NCBI GenBank assembly: GCA_964472505.1
Contig: CAYYQW010000012.1
Span: 1-64,000, forward strand
DNA from: JAYEIA01 sp964472505
GTDB taxonomy: Bacteria; Bacteroidota; Bacteroidia; Bacteroidales; JAADGE01
Length of the DNA stretch: 64,000 bases
Direction: 5' to 3'
The notes under the pieces were generated by a model, which saw only the letters and a program-made list of their open reading frames with translations, searched no databases and was not told the DNA's origin. Each line of letters opens with the position of its first letter. Positions within the stretch are counted from its first letter, which is position 1. Positions 23,778-32,380 of this stretch are shown here, piece by piece. A program made the translations under genes and the position numbers.

Positions 23778-23945
23778 ATGATTATTCGCATGTTCCCCAA
23801 GATTATAATCACCGGCTTCGACAAGCTCAGCCTCCGAAAATACCGAAGGAGGCTGAGCTTGTCGAAGTCGGTGATAACTAAGTATGTGTAATAAGCTAAT
23901 AAGCAACAACTTAAAATGCGAATAGGGGTAAATGCGGATATTCAT
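23778..23945 (-). repeat. 168-bp nested palindromic element, copy 2
   Basis: Homologous to 1444-1611 over its full 168 bases, in opposite orientation. The terminal repeat ATGATTATTCGCATGT (23778-23793) pairs imperfectly with the far end, at 23930-23945. The inner hairpin arms (GGCTTCGACAAGCTCAGCC and its complement) are intact. Read in the same orientation as copy 1, the arms align but the hairpin loop is reverse-complemented. With a small unrelated hairpin (CCGGCA...TGCCGG, 23728-23752) it fills most of the 384-base gap between the STAND gene and rseC. Confidence 0.75.
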
Positions 23946-24038
23946 ATTCCGAAATGCCCGAGCCACCGGAAAATACAAAAACAAAAAGACACTTATTTAA
24001 AACTACTCTAAATTACACCAAATATGTTAAAAATTATA

Positions 24039-24067
24039 TTTGAATTCAATTAAGCTATATACTTTTG
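24039..24067 (+). promoter_or_regulatory. Promoter of the rseC-rnf operon
   Basis: TTTG (24039-24042), 17 bases, then TACTTTTG (24060-24067), a perfect -7 box. It lies 23 bases upstream of the rseC ATG. This is one of the clearest promoters in the window. Confidence 0.7.
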
Positions 24068-24090
24068 CCTTGCTCTGAAAAAAAAGACAG

Positions 24091-24522
24091 ATGAAACAGC
24101 AGGAACAAATTGAGCATACCGGAATAGTAAGCGAAATAAAAGATAATGAACTAAAAGTCAATATCATGCAAGCATCGGCCTGTGCGAAATGCAGTGTAAG
24201 CGGTGCCTGTGGTGTTTCGGAGGATACTGAAAAAATTATCAGCATTCGAAATGTAAACCCCGCTGCATACAGGTTGGGTGAAAAGGTGAATGTATTCTAT
24301 CGCCGGTCACTCGGGTTTCGTGCTTTATTTTTAGGCTATTTGCTACCCTTTTTAATCATTCTTACATCGCTTATCATACTAAGCACCATCACTCAAAATG
24401 AAGGCCTTGCAGGATTAGTTTCCATTGGCCTGCTCGCACCGTATTATTTAATATTGTATTTCACGAAAGAGAAAATAAAAAACACATTCGCTTTTTCAAT
24501 AGAAAAAATTAAAGCTTTTTAA
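24091..24522 (+). CDS. rseC: RseC/MucC-family membrane protein
   Basis: A 143-residue protein. An N-terminal domain carries the cysteine cluster ACAKCSVSGACG (residues about 30-41), and two transmembrane helices follow (about 73-115), the usual RseC plan. In E. coli RseC works with the Rsx (Rnf) complex in reducing SoxR. In Bacteroidota it heads the rnf operon, as here, four bases before rnfB. A role in delivering electrons or assembling iron-sulfur clusters for Rnf is inferred from context and the cysteines. Confidence 0.9.
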   Translation: MKQQEQIEHTGIVSEIKDNELKVNIMQASACAKCSVSGACGVSEDTEKIISIRNVNPAAYRLGEKVNVFYRRSLGFRALFLGYLLPFLIILTSLIILSTITQNEGLAGLVSIGLLAPYYLILYFTKEKIKNTFAFSIEKIKAF

Positions 24523-24526
24523 AGTT

Positions 24527-25435
24527 ATGAACGAAGTAATTATAACAACGATAATCAGTTTAGGTTCCATAGGTACCGTAGCGGCGGTAATTTTGTATTG
24601 GGCATCGCAAAAATTCAAAGTTATAGAAGACCCGAGAATAGATGAGGTAGAGGACGCACTGCCGGCTTCTAACTGTGGAGGTTGTGGCTTTGCAGGATGT
24701 CGAAATTTTGCCGAAGCCTGTGTGAAGGCCGACGAATTGGATGATTTAGATTGCCCGGTAGGCGGAAACGATGTCATGAAAACCGTGGCAAGCATTCTGG
24801 GTAAAGAGGTTGAGCAAAAAGACAAAAAAATTGCAGTGTTGCTATGCAGCGGATCGCCCAAATACCGTGATAACTATAATCAATACGACGGAGCCAAAAA
24901 CTGCACCATTGTATCGGATCTGTATGCCGGCGAAACCGATTGCCAATACGGCTGTTTGGGATTAGGCGAATGCGTGGAGGTGTGTAATTTTGAAGCCATT
25001 TACATGAATCCGATTACCAACCTTCCGGAAGTGGTGGAAGAAAACTGTACGGCATGTAATGCCTGTATTGAAATCTGCCCGAAAAATATTCTGGAACTTC
25101 GCCCCGCCGGTAAAAGAAGCCGAAGAATCTACGTCAGTTGCCTAAACGAAGACTTAGGCGGTGCTGCAAAAAAAGCATGCAGCGTAGCTTGTATCGGTTG
25201 CAGCAAATGTTTCAAAGTTTGTCCGCACGATGCCATCACCATGAATAACAATCTGGCATATATACACGCTGATGCCTGTAAGCTTTGCCGCAAATGTGTT
25301 GACGTTTGCCCAACAGACTCCATACACGAGCTAAACTTTCCGCCGCCGCGCCCGAAAAAACCGGCAAGCGAGAAAAAAACAGCCGAAAAAACAAATAATC
25401 AATCAAACAAGGACACAAGTTCAGAAACAAAATAA
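24527..25435 (+). CDS. rnfB: Rnf complex subunit RnfB (iron-sulfur, ferredoxin entry)
   Basis: A 302-residue subunit. An N-terminal helix anchors it. A 4Fe-4S domain follows with CGGCGFAGCRNFAEAC (about residues 45-66), then several ferredoxin-type motifs: CTACNACIEICP, CIGCSKCFKVCP and CKLCRKCVDVCP. The C-terminus is a Lys/Pro-rich tail (about 270-302) of no known role. RnfB is believed to accept electrons from reduced ferredoxin on the cytoplasmic face and pass them along to RnfC/RnfD. It is the first Rnf gene in the order B-C-D-G-E-A. Confidence 0.95.
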   Translation: MNEVIITTIISLGSIGTVAAVILYWASQKFKVIEDPRIDEVEDALPASNCGGCGFAGCRNFAEACVKADELDDLDCPVGGNDVMKTVASILGKEVEQKDKKIAVLLCSGSPKYRDNYNQYDGAKNCTIVSDLYAGETDCQYGCLGLGECVEVCNFEAIYMNPITNLPEVVEENCTACNACIEICPKNILELRPAGKRSRRIYVSCLNEDLGGAAKKACSVACIGCSKCFKVCPHDAITMNNNLAYIHADACKLCRKCVDVCPTDSIHELNFPPPRPKKPASEKKTAEKTNNQSNKDTSSETK

Positions 25436-25471
25436 ACCGATACGGTAAAACGCTTTCAAAAAATAAAGCTT

Positions 25472-26803
25472 ATGTTAAAAACATTTAAGAAAGGCGGTGT
25501 TCATCCGCCGGAAAATAAAATATCGGCCGAAGCAGCCATCGAAAAACTGCCTTTGCCCAAATTAGTTTCCGTTCCGTTGAGCCAACATATCGGAGCTCCT
25601 TCCAAAGTACTTGTAAAGAAAAAAGATGAAGTAAAAGCCGGACAATTAATTGCGGAAACTGCCGGTTTTATTTCTGCCAACATTCACTCACCCGTAGCCG
25701 GCACGGTAAAGCGAATAACTAAAGTAATGACCGCCGGCGGCTACAAAACCGATGCAGTAAGCATTCAGGTTGGTGAAGAAGATATATGGGAAGACGGCAT
25801 TGATACCAGCAATACCATAATTCGCGAAATAAAAGCCGAGCCCGATGAGATTCTTGAAAAAATAAAACAAGCCGGTATTGTGGGAATGGGTGGAGCCACT
25901 TTTCCCTCGCACGTAAAACTAAATCCGCCTAAAGGCAAAACTGCAGAAACACTTATTATAAACGGTGTGGAATGTGAGCCTTATCTGACTTCCGATCATC
26001 GCGTGATGCTGGAAATGGCTGAAGAGTTGATTATCGGCACACAAATAATGATGAAAGCTCTGAAAGTTGAGCATGCTTATATCGGTATTGAGAATAATAA
26101 AAAAGATGCCATAGAAAAGCTGGAAAAGCTTTGCAAAAATGTTAATATTACAGTCGTTCCGCTAAAAGTAAAATACCCGCAAGGCGGAGAAAAACAGCTG
26201 ATAAAAGCCGTTATAAATCGAGAAGTTCCTTCCGGGGCATTACCCATTGAAGTAGGCGCCGTAGTACACAATGTGGGAACGGCCGTAGCGGCATACCATG
26301 CAGTACAAAAAAACAAACCGCTTGTAGAACGCGTAGTTACCGTAACCGGAAAAGAAGTTAAGAAACCCTCCAATTTCTTGGTACGAATAGGAACACCGAC
26401 TGAACAGCTTATTGAAGCAGCCGGCGGAATGCCCGAAAATACCGGAAAAATAATCAGCGGCGGCTCCATGATGGGTAAAGCCATTATATCAACAGACGTA
26501 CCCGTAACCAAAGGCACATCGGGTATTGTACTAATGCCGACAGATGAATCCTACCGGCGCGACATCAAAGCCTGCATACGCTGTTCGAAGTGTATCTCAG
26601 TTTGCCCAATGGGCTTGGAGCCCTATTTACTTATGGCGCTTACACAAAATGATTTGTACGAAAGAGAAGAAAAAGAAGGCGCTATGGATTGCATCGAATG
26701 CGGTTCATGCAGCTACATCTGCCCTGCCGACCGGCCTTTGCTGGATTACATCCGTTTAGGTAAAAAGCGCGTAGGAGCAATGATACGAGAAAGAAACAGT
26801 TAA
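25472..26803 (+). CDS. rnfC: Rnf complex subunit RnfC (NADH/FMN-binding)
   Basis: A 443-residue peripheral subunit that binds FMN and NAD(H). The family opening FKKGGVHPPENK is present, as are the NADH/FMN glycine loop GMGGATFPSHVKL (about residues 139-151), INGVECEPYLTSDHR, and the GGSMMGK segment. Two 4Fe-4S motifs close the protein: CIRCSKCISVCP and CIECGSCSYICP. The long C-terminal repeats of enterobacterial RnfC are absent, as is common in anaerobes. It lies 36 bases after rnfB. Confidence 0.96.
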   Translation: MLKTFKKGGVHPPENKISAEAAIEKLPLPKLVSVPLSQHIGAPSKVLVKKKDEVKAGQLIAETAGFISANIHSPVAGTVKRITKVMTAGGYKTDAVSIQVGEEDIWEDGIDTSNTIIREIKAEPDEILEKIKQAGIVGMGGATFPSHVKLNPPKGKTAETLIINGVECEPYLTSDHRVMLEMAEELIIGTQIMMKALKVEHAYIGIENNKKDAIEKLEKLCKNVNITVVPLKVKYPQGGEKQLIKAVINREVPSGALPIEVGAVVHNVGTAVAAYHAVQKNKPLVERVVTVTGKEVKKPSNFLVRIGTPTEQLIEAAGGMPENTGKIISGGSMMGKAIISTDVPVTKGTSGIVLMPTDESYRRDIKACIRCSKCISVCPMGLEPYLLMALTQNDLYEREEKEGAMDCIECGSCSYICPADRPLLDYIRLGKKRVGAMIRERNS

Positions 26804-26847
26804 AATAATTATACCCTTAGATCATCTGACAAAATATTTTCTTAGAT

Positions 26848-27846
26848 ATGAACAAAACAGTCGTTTCGCCATCGCCGCACCAGTTAGGAAATCAGTCCGT
26901 TAAAGGATTAATGTATGGCGTACTTATCGCTTTAATTCCCACATTAGCCGTATCGATATTCTTTTTCGGAATGGGTGCCATTGTTGTGGTGCTTGCATCG
27001 GTATTAGCCTGTGTGGCTTTCGAATACCTTATTACAAAGCTCTTTTTCAACAGAGAACCCACCATCAGCGACGGCTCAGCCATAGTAACAGGAGCCTTGC
27101 TGGCATTTAACCTGCCGAGCAATATTCCGATTTGGCTTGTGATAGTAGGTGCTTTTGTAGCTATCGGAATCGGTAAAATGTCATTCGGCGGATTGGGCTC
27201 AAACCCCTTCAACCCGGCTTTGGTAGGCCGTGTGTTTCTGCTTATTTCATTTCCGGTGCCCATGACCAGCTGGCCAAAACCCAGCCCGATAACCGAGAAA
27301 ATGTTGGGCTATACTGATGTTGAAACCGGCGCTACGCCCTTGGGCATTCTTCAGGAAAGCGAAGGCGGAATTTCGGAAGTCATGGCACAAATTCCGGATT
27401 ACATGCAGCTATTATTGGGAAATATGGGAGGCTCAGCCGGTGAAATTGGAGCAGCCGCCATACTCATAGGTTTAATTTATATGCTTATGAAACGCATCAT
27501 TACTTGGCACATACCGGTTTCGGTTATTTTAAGCACAGTTATTGTATCCGGTGCCTTTTGGTTAGCCGATCCCACTCAATACGCCGACCCCTTGTTTCAC
27601 CTGTTAACCGGCGGCTTACTGCTTGGTGCTGTCTTTATGGCTACCGATTACGTAACTTCGCCCATGAGCAAAAAAGGGATGTTGGTTTATGGCGCCGGCA
27701 TTGGCTTGCTTACGGTAGTTATCCGAATATTCGGAGCTTATCCGGAAGGGGTTTCATTTGCAATTCTGCTTATGAACGCCTTTGTGCCGATAATAAACAT
27801 GAACATGAAGCCTAAACGATTCGGAGAAACCGTAAAATCAAACTAA
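26848..27846 (+). CDS. rnfD: Rnf complex membrane subunit RnfD (covalent FMN)
   Basis: A 332-residue integral membrane protein with about nine or ten helices. The flavinylation site, threonine in the S/G-AT motif, is seen as ETGATPLGI with Thr163. The conserved segments SPSPH at the N-terminus, GGLGSNPFNPALVGR and ATDYVTSPMS are also present. RnfD and RnfG carry covalent FMN and form part of the electron path that drives Na+ or H+ export. The ion cannot be decided from this sequence. Confidence 0.96.
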   Translation: MNKTVVSPSPHQLGNQSVKGLMYGVLIALIPTLAVSIFFFGMGAIVVVLASVLACVAFEYLITKLFFNREPTISDGSAIVTGALLAFNLPSNIPIWLVIVGAFVAIGIGKMSFGGLGSNPFNPALVGRVFLLISFPVPMTSWPKPSPITEKMLGYTDVETGATPLGILQESEGGISEVMAQIPDYMQLLLGNMGGSAGEIGAAAILIGLIYMLMKRIITWHIPVSVILSTVIVSGAFWLADPTQYADPLFHLLTGGLLLGAVFMATDYVTSPMSKKGMLVYGAGIGLLTVVIRIFGAYPEGVSFAILLMNAFVPIINMNMKPKRFGETVKSN

Positions 27847-27882
27847 TCACAGACAGCAAAAAAACACAAGAAAATAAGTATT

Positions 27883-28554
27883 ATGGCAGCAAAAAAAGAA
27901 TCAACATTTGTTACAATGGTTTCGACACTACTGATTGTTTCGGTAGTTGCCGCCACATCATTGGCCTTTATTTATAAGCTCACCAAAGAGCCTATTGCCA
28001 AGGCAAAACTGGAAAAGCAAAAATCCGCCATAAAAGATGTTATGCCGGATTTTAATAACGACCCGATAAGCGACAAGTACAAAGTAGGCATTGAAGCGGG
28101 CGATTCAATGGAATGCTATCCCGCTTATATGGATAATGAGTTTCTGGGTATTGCCGTTAAATCGAACACAATGAAAGGATTTAGCGGAGAAATGGTGGTT
28201 ATGACCGGATTTGACCCCGAAGGCAGCATTATTAACACCAAAATTTTGGAGCATAAAGAAACGCCCGGTTTGGGTGATAAAACTCAAAAAGAAAAATCGC
28301 TTTCTGTTGTTGAAAACGAAGACGGTTCGGTTGATTCCGTCTGGTGGACTAAACAATTTTCAGGAAAAAAACCTGAGTTTGCTCAAGAAGGTAGTTTTAA
28401 TGAACCAAGGAATATAAAAGTGAGTAAAAAAGGCGGAGAAATCGATGCCATAACAGCAGCCACCATTACTTCCGATGCTTATTGCGATGCCGTAAACCGA
28501 GGCTACCGCGCATTTACAATTGCTGTAGAACAGTTACAAAAAACAGAAAAATAA
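27883..28554 (+). CDS. rnfG: Rnf complex subunit RnfG (covalent FMN, periplasmic)
   Basis: A 223-residue protein with one N-terminal transmembrane helix (about residues 11-31) and a periplasmic FMN-binding domain. The motif ITAATITSDAY near residue 190 holds the threonine that takes FMN through a phosphodiester bond. GFSGEMVVM and LEHKETPGLGDK are typical of the family. The FMN transferase ApbE is not encoded in this window and must lie elsewhere. Confidence 0.95.
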   Translation: MAAKKESTFVTMVSTLLIVSVVAATSLAFIYKLTKEPIAKAKLEKQKSAIKDVMPDFNNDPISDKYKVGIEAGDSMECYPAYMDNEFLGIAVKSNTMKGFSGEMVVMTGFDPEGSIINTKILEHKETPGLGDKTQKEKSLSVVENEDGSVDSVWWTKQFSGKKPEFAQEGSFNEPRNIKVSKKGGEIDAITAATITSDAYCDAVNRGYRAFTIAVEQLQKTEK

Positions 28555-28564
28555 ATATAAAAAC

Positions 28565-29152
28565 ATGAATAAATTAAGCATATTCACCAAAGGATTTCTC
28601 AAAGAAAATGCCGTATTCGTGATGCTTCTGGGCTTATGCCCGGCACTGGGAACAACCACATCTGCACTAAACGGCTTAGGTATGGGATTGGCAACCACTT
28701 TTGTACTGTTGATGTCCAACTTCGTGGTATCAATTATAAAGTCGCAAATTCCGGCTAAAGTGCGTATTCCTTCGTTTATCGTAATTATTGCATCCTTTGT
28801 AACTATAGTAGAATTGGTCATGCAAGCCTTCCTGCCCGACTTGTTTAATGTACTCGGGATTTTTATTCCTCTAATTGTGGTTAACTGCCTTATTTTAGGA
28901 AGAGCCGAAGCTTTTGCATCCAAAAATACAACTTTGGATTCGGTATTGGACGGACTGGGAATGGGGCTCGGTTTTGCCATGGCACTCACCATGCTGGGAG
29001 CGGTAAGAGAGATTCTTGGCAGCGGCTCAATTTTCGATCTGCAACTGTATGCAGGCGACGGTGCATTGGTATTTGTATTGGCTCCGGGAGCATTCATTGC
29101 ACTGGGCTATCTCATTGCAGGCATTAGTCATTTACAAACAGAAAGCAAATAA
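28565..29152 (+). CDS. rnfE: Rnf complex membrane subunit RnfE
   Basis: A 195-residue protein with six hydrophobic segments, of the RnfA/RnfE/NqrD/NqrE fold. FLKENAVFVMLLGLCPALGTTTSA is the family opening, and its cysteine is the one that helps coordinate the membrane-embedded iron-sulfur site between RnfA and RnfE. NCLILGRAEAFASKN and the DGLGMGLGF turn are also conserved. It starts ten bases after rnfG. Confidence 0.95.
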   Translation: MNKLSIFTKGFLKENAVFVMLLGLCPALGTTTSALNGLGMGLATTFVLLMSNFVVSIIKSQIPAKVRIPSFIVIIASFVTIVELVMQAFLPDLFNVLGIFIPLIVVNCLILGRAEAFASKNTTLDSVLDGLGMGLGFAMALTMLGAVREILGSGSIFDLQLYAGDGALVFVLAPGAFIALGYLIAGISHLQTESK

Positions 29153-29188
29153 ATATATTAAACTGACATCCGTTAAAATATTATAATT

Positions 29189-29764
29189 ATGGAATTCTTA
29201 CTGATTATCATTTCGGCCATATTTGTCAACAATATTGTATTAATGAAATTTTTGGGTATTTGCCCCTTTTTCGGTGTATCCAGAAAAATCTCCACCGCAC
29301 TCGGAATGTCCGGTGCCGTAGTATTTGTAATGACTATTGCCACCGTAATAGCCTATTTAATTCAAAAATACATTTTGGAGAAATACGGCATTCAATACAT
29401 GCAAACCATCTCATTCATTCTTGTGATAGCCTCTTTGGTGCAATTGGTTGAAATCATTCTTAAAAAAGTAAGCCCTGCTTTATTTCAAGCGCTTGGGATC
29501 TTTCTTCCGCTTATGACAACAAACTGCGCCATTCTGGGTGTAGCCATTCTGGGCGCTACCACCGAAAGTTACGGTTTGTTGGAAACCACGGTATTTGCCA
29601 TAGCTTCGGCCGTTGGTTTTGGTTTGGCTTTGGTGCTGTTTGCCGGCCTGCGCGAGCACATGGATCTTGTGGATGTACCAAAAGGCATGAAAGGCGTACC
29701 GATAGCTTTTGTAGCAGCCGGCTTGCTGGCTCTCGCATTTATGGGCTTTTCAGGTATTGCCTGA
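29189..29764 (+). CDS. rnfA: Rnf complex membrane subunit RnfA
   Basis: A 191-residue protein, homologous to RnfE but inserted with the opposite topology. The family opening FVNNIVLMKFLGICPFFGVS contains the conserved cysteine, and TTNCAILGVAI the second. LFAGLREHMDLVDVPK and a terminal hydrophobic helix complete it. It is the last gene of the operon; a terminator follows. Confidence 0.96.
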   Translation: MEFLLIIISAIFVNNIVLMKFLGICPFFGVSRKISTALGMSGAVVFVMTIATVIAYLIQKYILEKYGIQYMQTISFILVIASLVQLVEIILKKVSPALFQALGIFLPLMTTNCAILGVAILGATTESYGLLETTVFAIASAVGFGLALVLFAGLREHMDLVDVPKGMKGVPIAFVAAGLLALAFMGFSGIA

Positions 29765-29789
29765 GAACTAACGAAATATACCGAAAAAC

Positions 29790-29817
29790 CGGAGCAAATT
29801 TTTGTTCCGTTTTTTTT
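29790..29817 (+). terminator. Terminator of the rnf operon
   Basis: CGGAGCAAA (29790-29798) pairs with TTTGTTCCG (29801-29809), allowing one G-U pair and opening the centre as loop. Eight T follow. It lies 26 bases after the rnfA stop. Confidence 0.65.
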
Positions 29818-29882
29818 AAAATGAAATATAGGACGTAAATATCACTTGCCGTTATTTCCTGCGACATTTTTGAGTTCGATTT

Positions 29883-30680
29883 TTAATTCTGTTTCAAATA
29901 TTCCGGGAAAACCAACTTATTATTATCCGAATAAACGCCCCATACCGAATCAGGAATCGCTTTTAACCTTTTATAAGGAATCGGGTCTTGTCCGTAATTT
30001 TTTTCTCTTTTTCCTATATCAGTTGAGACAAAACCTTGCTCTTCACGGTCATAGCGCCAATTACCCTCCCGATTGGTGAATAAACATAAGGTATCACCGA
30101 AATATTTAATATACACCGCCTCACTATTTTTCGGAAAGCGAATCGCAGTAAGTCCTTCCGTCTTAATATCATAAATGAAAACATGGCCTTTATAAAGATA
30201 AGCAATTTTTTTGGCATCAGTCGATAAAACCGCACGCCCGCCTTTGTCTGAAACCCTTTGCCGAAAATTATTGCGCAAATTCAGCAGGTATATTCCATAA
30301 TAAGGGCCGTCGGAATAAGCCGATGAAGAATACAACAAAAAAGAATCTCGGTATGAAATGTGTGCTCCCGGAAAATGAAAGTATTCTTCGGTTTCACTAA
30401 AATCGTGCAAACGATACGCACAACCGGCATCCAAATCAACACGATACAAAGAAGTATTGGTGTATAGCGTTTTTGAAATGCCGCCGTCGGGAAAAGCTGT
30501 CAAGCCCTTTGCTTTACGAAAAAATTTTATGTTTCGAAAAACGACATATTGGCTGTCGGGAAGATAAATACCGCCATTGTATTTGGCCCATTGATTGATG
30601 TGATTGTGGTAGCATCCGTTAACGGAAAATCCGATGATCAGAAATAAAATCCATATCAGCTGTTTATTGAAATTTTTCAT
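29883..30680 (-). CDS. Putative lipoprotein, propeller-like, unknown function
   Basis: A 265-residue protein. A hydrophobic N-terminus ends in the lipobox VNGC (Cys23), so it is probably a lipoprotein. The mature part has recurring beta-strand units with Tyr/Asp and Gly turns (SYRDSFLLYSSSAYSD, GGRAVLSTDAKKIAYLYKG, HVFIYDIKTEGL), which look like WD40/PD40-type blades, but I cannot assign a family. It is on the strand opposite to rnf and 150 bases upstream (in map order) of the RluA-family operon, which it follows in transcription direction. Confidence 0.7.
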   Translation of the reverse strand: MKNFNKQLIWILFLIIGFSVNGCYHNHINQWAKYNGGIYLPDSQYVVFRNIKFFRKAKGLTAFPDGGISKTLYTNTSLYRVDLDAGCAYRLHDFSETEEYFHFPGAHISYRDSFLLYSSSAYSDGPYYGIYLLNLRNNFRQRVSDKGGRAVLSTDAKKIAYLYKGHVFIYDIKTEGLTAIRFPKNSEAVYIKYFGDTLCLFTNREGNWRYDREEQGFVSTDIGKREKNYGQDPIPYKRLKAIPDSVWGVYSDNNKLVFPEYLKQN

Positions 30681-30831
30681 AATAAAAGGTTTGTATGTGT
30701 AATTATTGATTCTTGAACCGTGCTTGCTTCATAAAAAAAAAGCGAACCAAAGCATGGTTCTGCTAATTTACAATTTTTTCGGCGTTTAAGTTTTATTAAG
30801 TGTAGCTAAAAAAACATTTTAACCGCAAAAA

Positions 30832-31449
30832 TTAGCGATAAGATTTTGCTTTGAAGCAATAACCCAGAGCCAAACCAAATTCCGGATAAAAATTACGATG
30901 CAAATAATCGTATTTATATTCAGAAAAAAGATTAAAAGCCAAATGCGAGTCGGCAAAAGCATTATAACGCAAGCCGACAGAGGATGATAAAGCATAATGA
31001 GGCTGCGGATTGAAGCTTGCCGGAATTTCCATATCAAAACTCAAAGGCGATACATAAGGCGCAATGCTTGAAGCCGGCGACAATTTGAAATGATACGAAT
31101 AAGATTCGGCAAAAAATAAAATGATAAAACGAGGAACAGCTTTTCCGGTTATCAGCCAATAAACAGCAGCAGCTTCATACACAACCATTCCGGCTAATGC
31201 CGTTACGGGCGAGTGCAAATAATGGCTTCCGAAACTAATTCGAGACTCAATGGAAAAACGATCGGTGTAAAAAAATTGAGTACTGATTCCCCCGATGATA
31301 TGTCCTTCGGGTATTTGCATTTGCACATAACCGCCGGCAGCATATAAAGCAAAACTGTCTTTTAAGTATTGCGCCTTGCCGAAACCCGGCGCAAGTATCA
31401 ACATAAATACAACAAGAGCTTTCCTCATGCCAAATTTTCTAAAAATCAT
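30832..31449 (-). CDS. Putative outer-membrane beta-barrel protein
   Basis: A 205-residue protein with a signal peptide (MRKALVVFMLILAPGFGKAQ). The mature part alternates polar and hydrophobic residues in strands rich in Tyr, Phe and Gly (FALYAAGGYVQMQIPEG, ALSSSVGLRYNAF, LAFNLFSEYKYDYL, EFGLALGYCFK), as in small eight-stranded porin-like barrels. No specific family was recognised. Its ATG overlaps the stop of the pseudouridine synthase gene by four bases (31446-31449), so the two are coupled; a second ATG seven codons later could also be used. Confidence 0.65.
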   Translation of the reverse strand: MIFRKFGMRKALVVFMLILAPGFGKAQYLKDSFALYAAGGYVQMQIPEGHIIGGISTQFFYTDRFSIESRISFGSHYLHSPVTALAGMVVYEAAAVYWLITGKAVPRFIILFFAESYSYHFKLSPASSIAPYVSPLSFDMEIPASFNPQPHYALSSSVGLRYNAFADSHLAFNLFSEYKYDYLHRNFYPEFGLALGYCFKAKSYR

Positions 31450-32129
31450 GATTGGTCGATGCTCATAAAAAAATCCCAGTACGGGTCGGAAGGCGGATCG
31501 GCCGTGAATGCCATTTTCTCTTTTCTTACGGGGTGCACAAACTCTATTCGGCGGGCATGCAGATGAATACCGGCATCGACGTTGGGCTCCGGATAATTAT
31601 ATTTCATATCGCCTTTTATTATCATGTCTCGGTGGCTGAGCTGCACACGTATTTGGTGATGCCGGCCGGTAATAAGTTCGGTCTCTATCATGCTGAAACC
31701 CTCATACTCGCCGCGCTTTTTCAAAATCAGTTCTGCCCGTTTGGCGTCTTCCTGCGGATTTTCGGTTACATACGACTTGTTCTGTTCTTTATTTTTGTAC
31801 AGATAATCTGTTAAATGCATCGCTTCTTCTTCCGGGCTGCCTTGGCAAACTGCCCAATAAGTTTTTTGTACTTCGCGCTGTTTAAAAAGTTTTATCATAC
31901 GCTTTAGAGCTTTTCCGGTTCGGGTATAAACAATCAGCCCGGAAGTAGGCCGATCCAGTCGGTGAGGAATACCCAAAAACACTTTGCCCGGTTTGTTGTA
32001 TTTCTCTTTCAAATATGCTTTTGTACGATCGGCAAGAGTTTCATCCCCTGTTTGATCGCTTTGAACCAAATCGCCGCAGCGTTTATTGAGTATTATTAAA
32101 TGATTGTCTTCGTATATAATATTGAGCAT
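31446..32129 (-). CDS. RluA-family RNA pseudouridine synthase
   Basis: A 227-residue single-domain enzyme that isomerises uridine in rRNA or tRNA. The catalytic motif HRLDRPTSGLIVY contains the active aspartate. The flanking family segments are IIYEDNHLIILNK, KTYWAVCQG and ELITGRHHQIRVQLSH. There is no S4 domain at the N-terminus, which distinguishes it from RluD and places it nearer the short RluA/TruC-like group. The target base cannot be named. It is coupled to the barrel-protein gene downstream. Confidence 0.9.
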   Translation of the reverse strand: MLNIIYEDNHLIILNKRCGDLVQSDQTGDETLADRTKAYLKEKYNKPGKVFLGIPHRLDRPTSGLIVYTRTGKALKRMIKLFKQREVQKTYWAVCQGSPEEEAMHLTDYLYKNKEQNKSYVTENPQEDAKRAELILKKRGEYEGFSMIETELITGRHHQIRVQLSHRDMIIKGDMKYNYPEPNVDAGIHLHARRIEFVHPVRKEKMAFTADPPSDPYWDFFMSIDQS

Positions 32130-32320
32130 AAGCTTTTCTGTATAAAAAGTACGGCTAAAAATTAAAAATACGCATTTATCGCTAAATCAACATATTTTTT
32201 TGAATATTATCCGATAAGACTTGATTGCCGAAAAAGATTATTTTTCATAGTGAATTATTTTACTGATAAAAGCGGATGTTAATTTATTATTAAAAAGGTA
32301 AATATATCGACCCTTAAATA

Positions 32321-32351
32321 TTTCAAAGATGAATGTTTTTTACTAAATTTG
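32321..32351 (+). promoter_or_regulatory. Promoter of the OmpA-propeller gene
   Basis: TTTC (32321-32324), 19 bases, then the perfect -7 box TAAATTTG (32344-32351). An earlier in-frame start at 32333 would lie within this promoter, which favours the ATG at 32381. Confidence 0.55.
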
Positions 32352-32380
32352 CTAAAATAATATTTACCGATCAAAAAACC

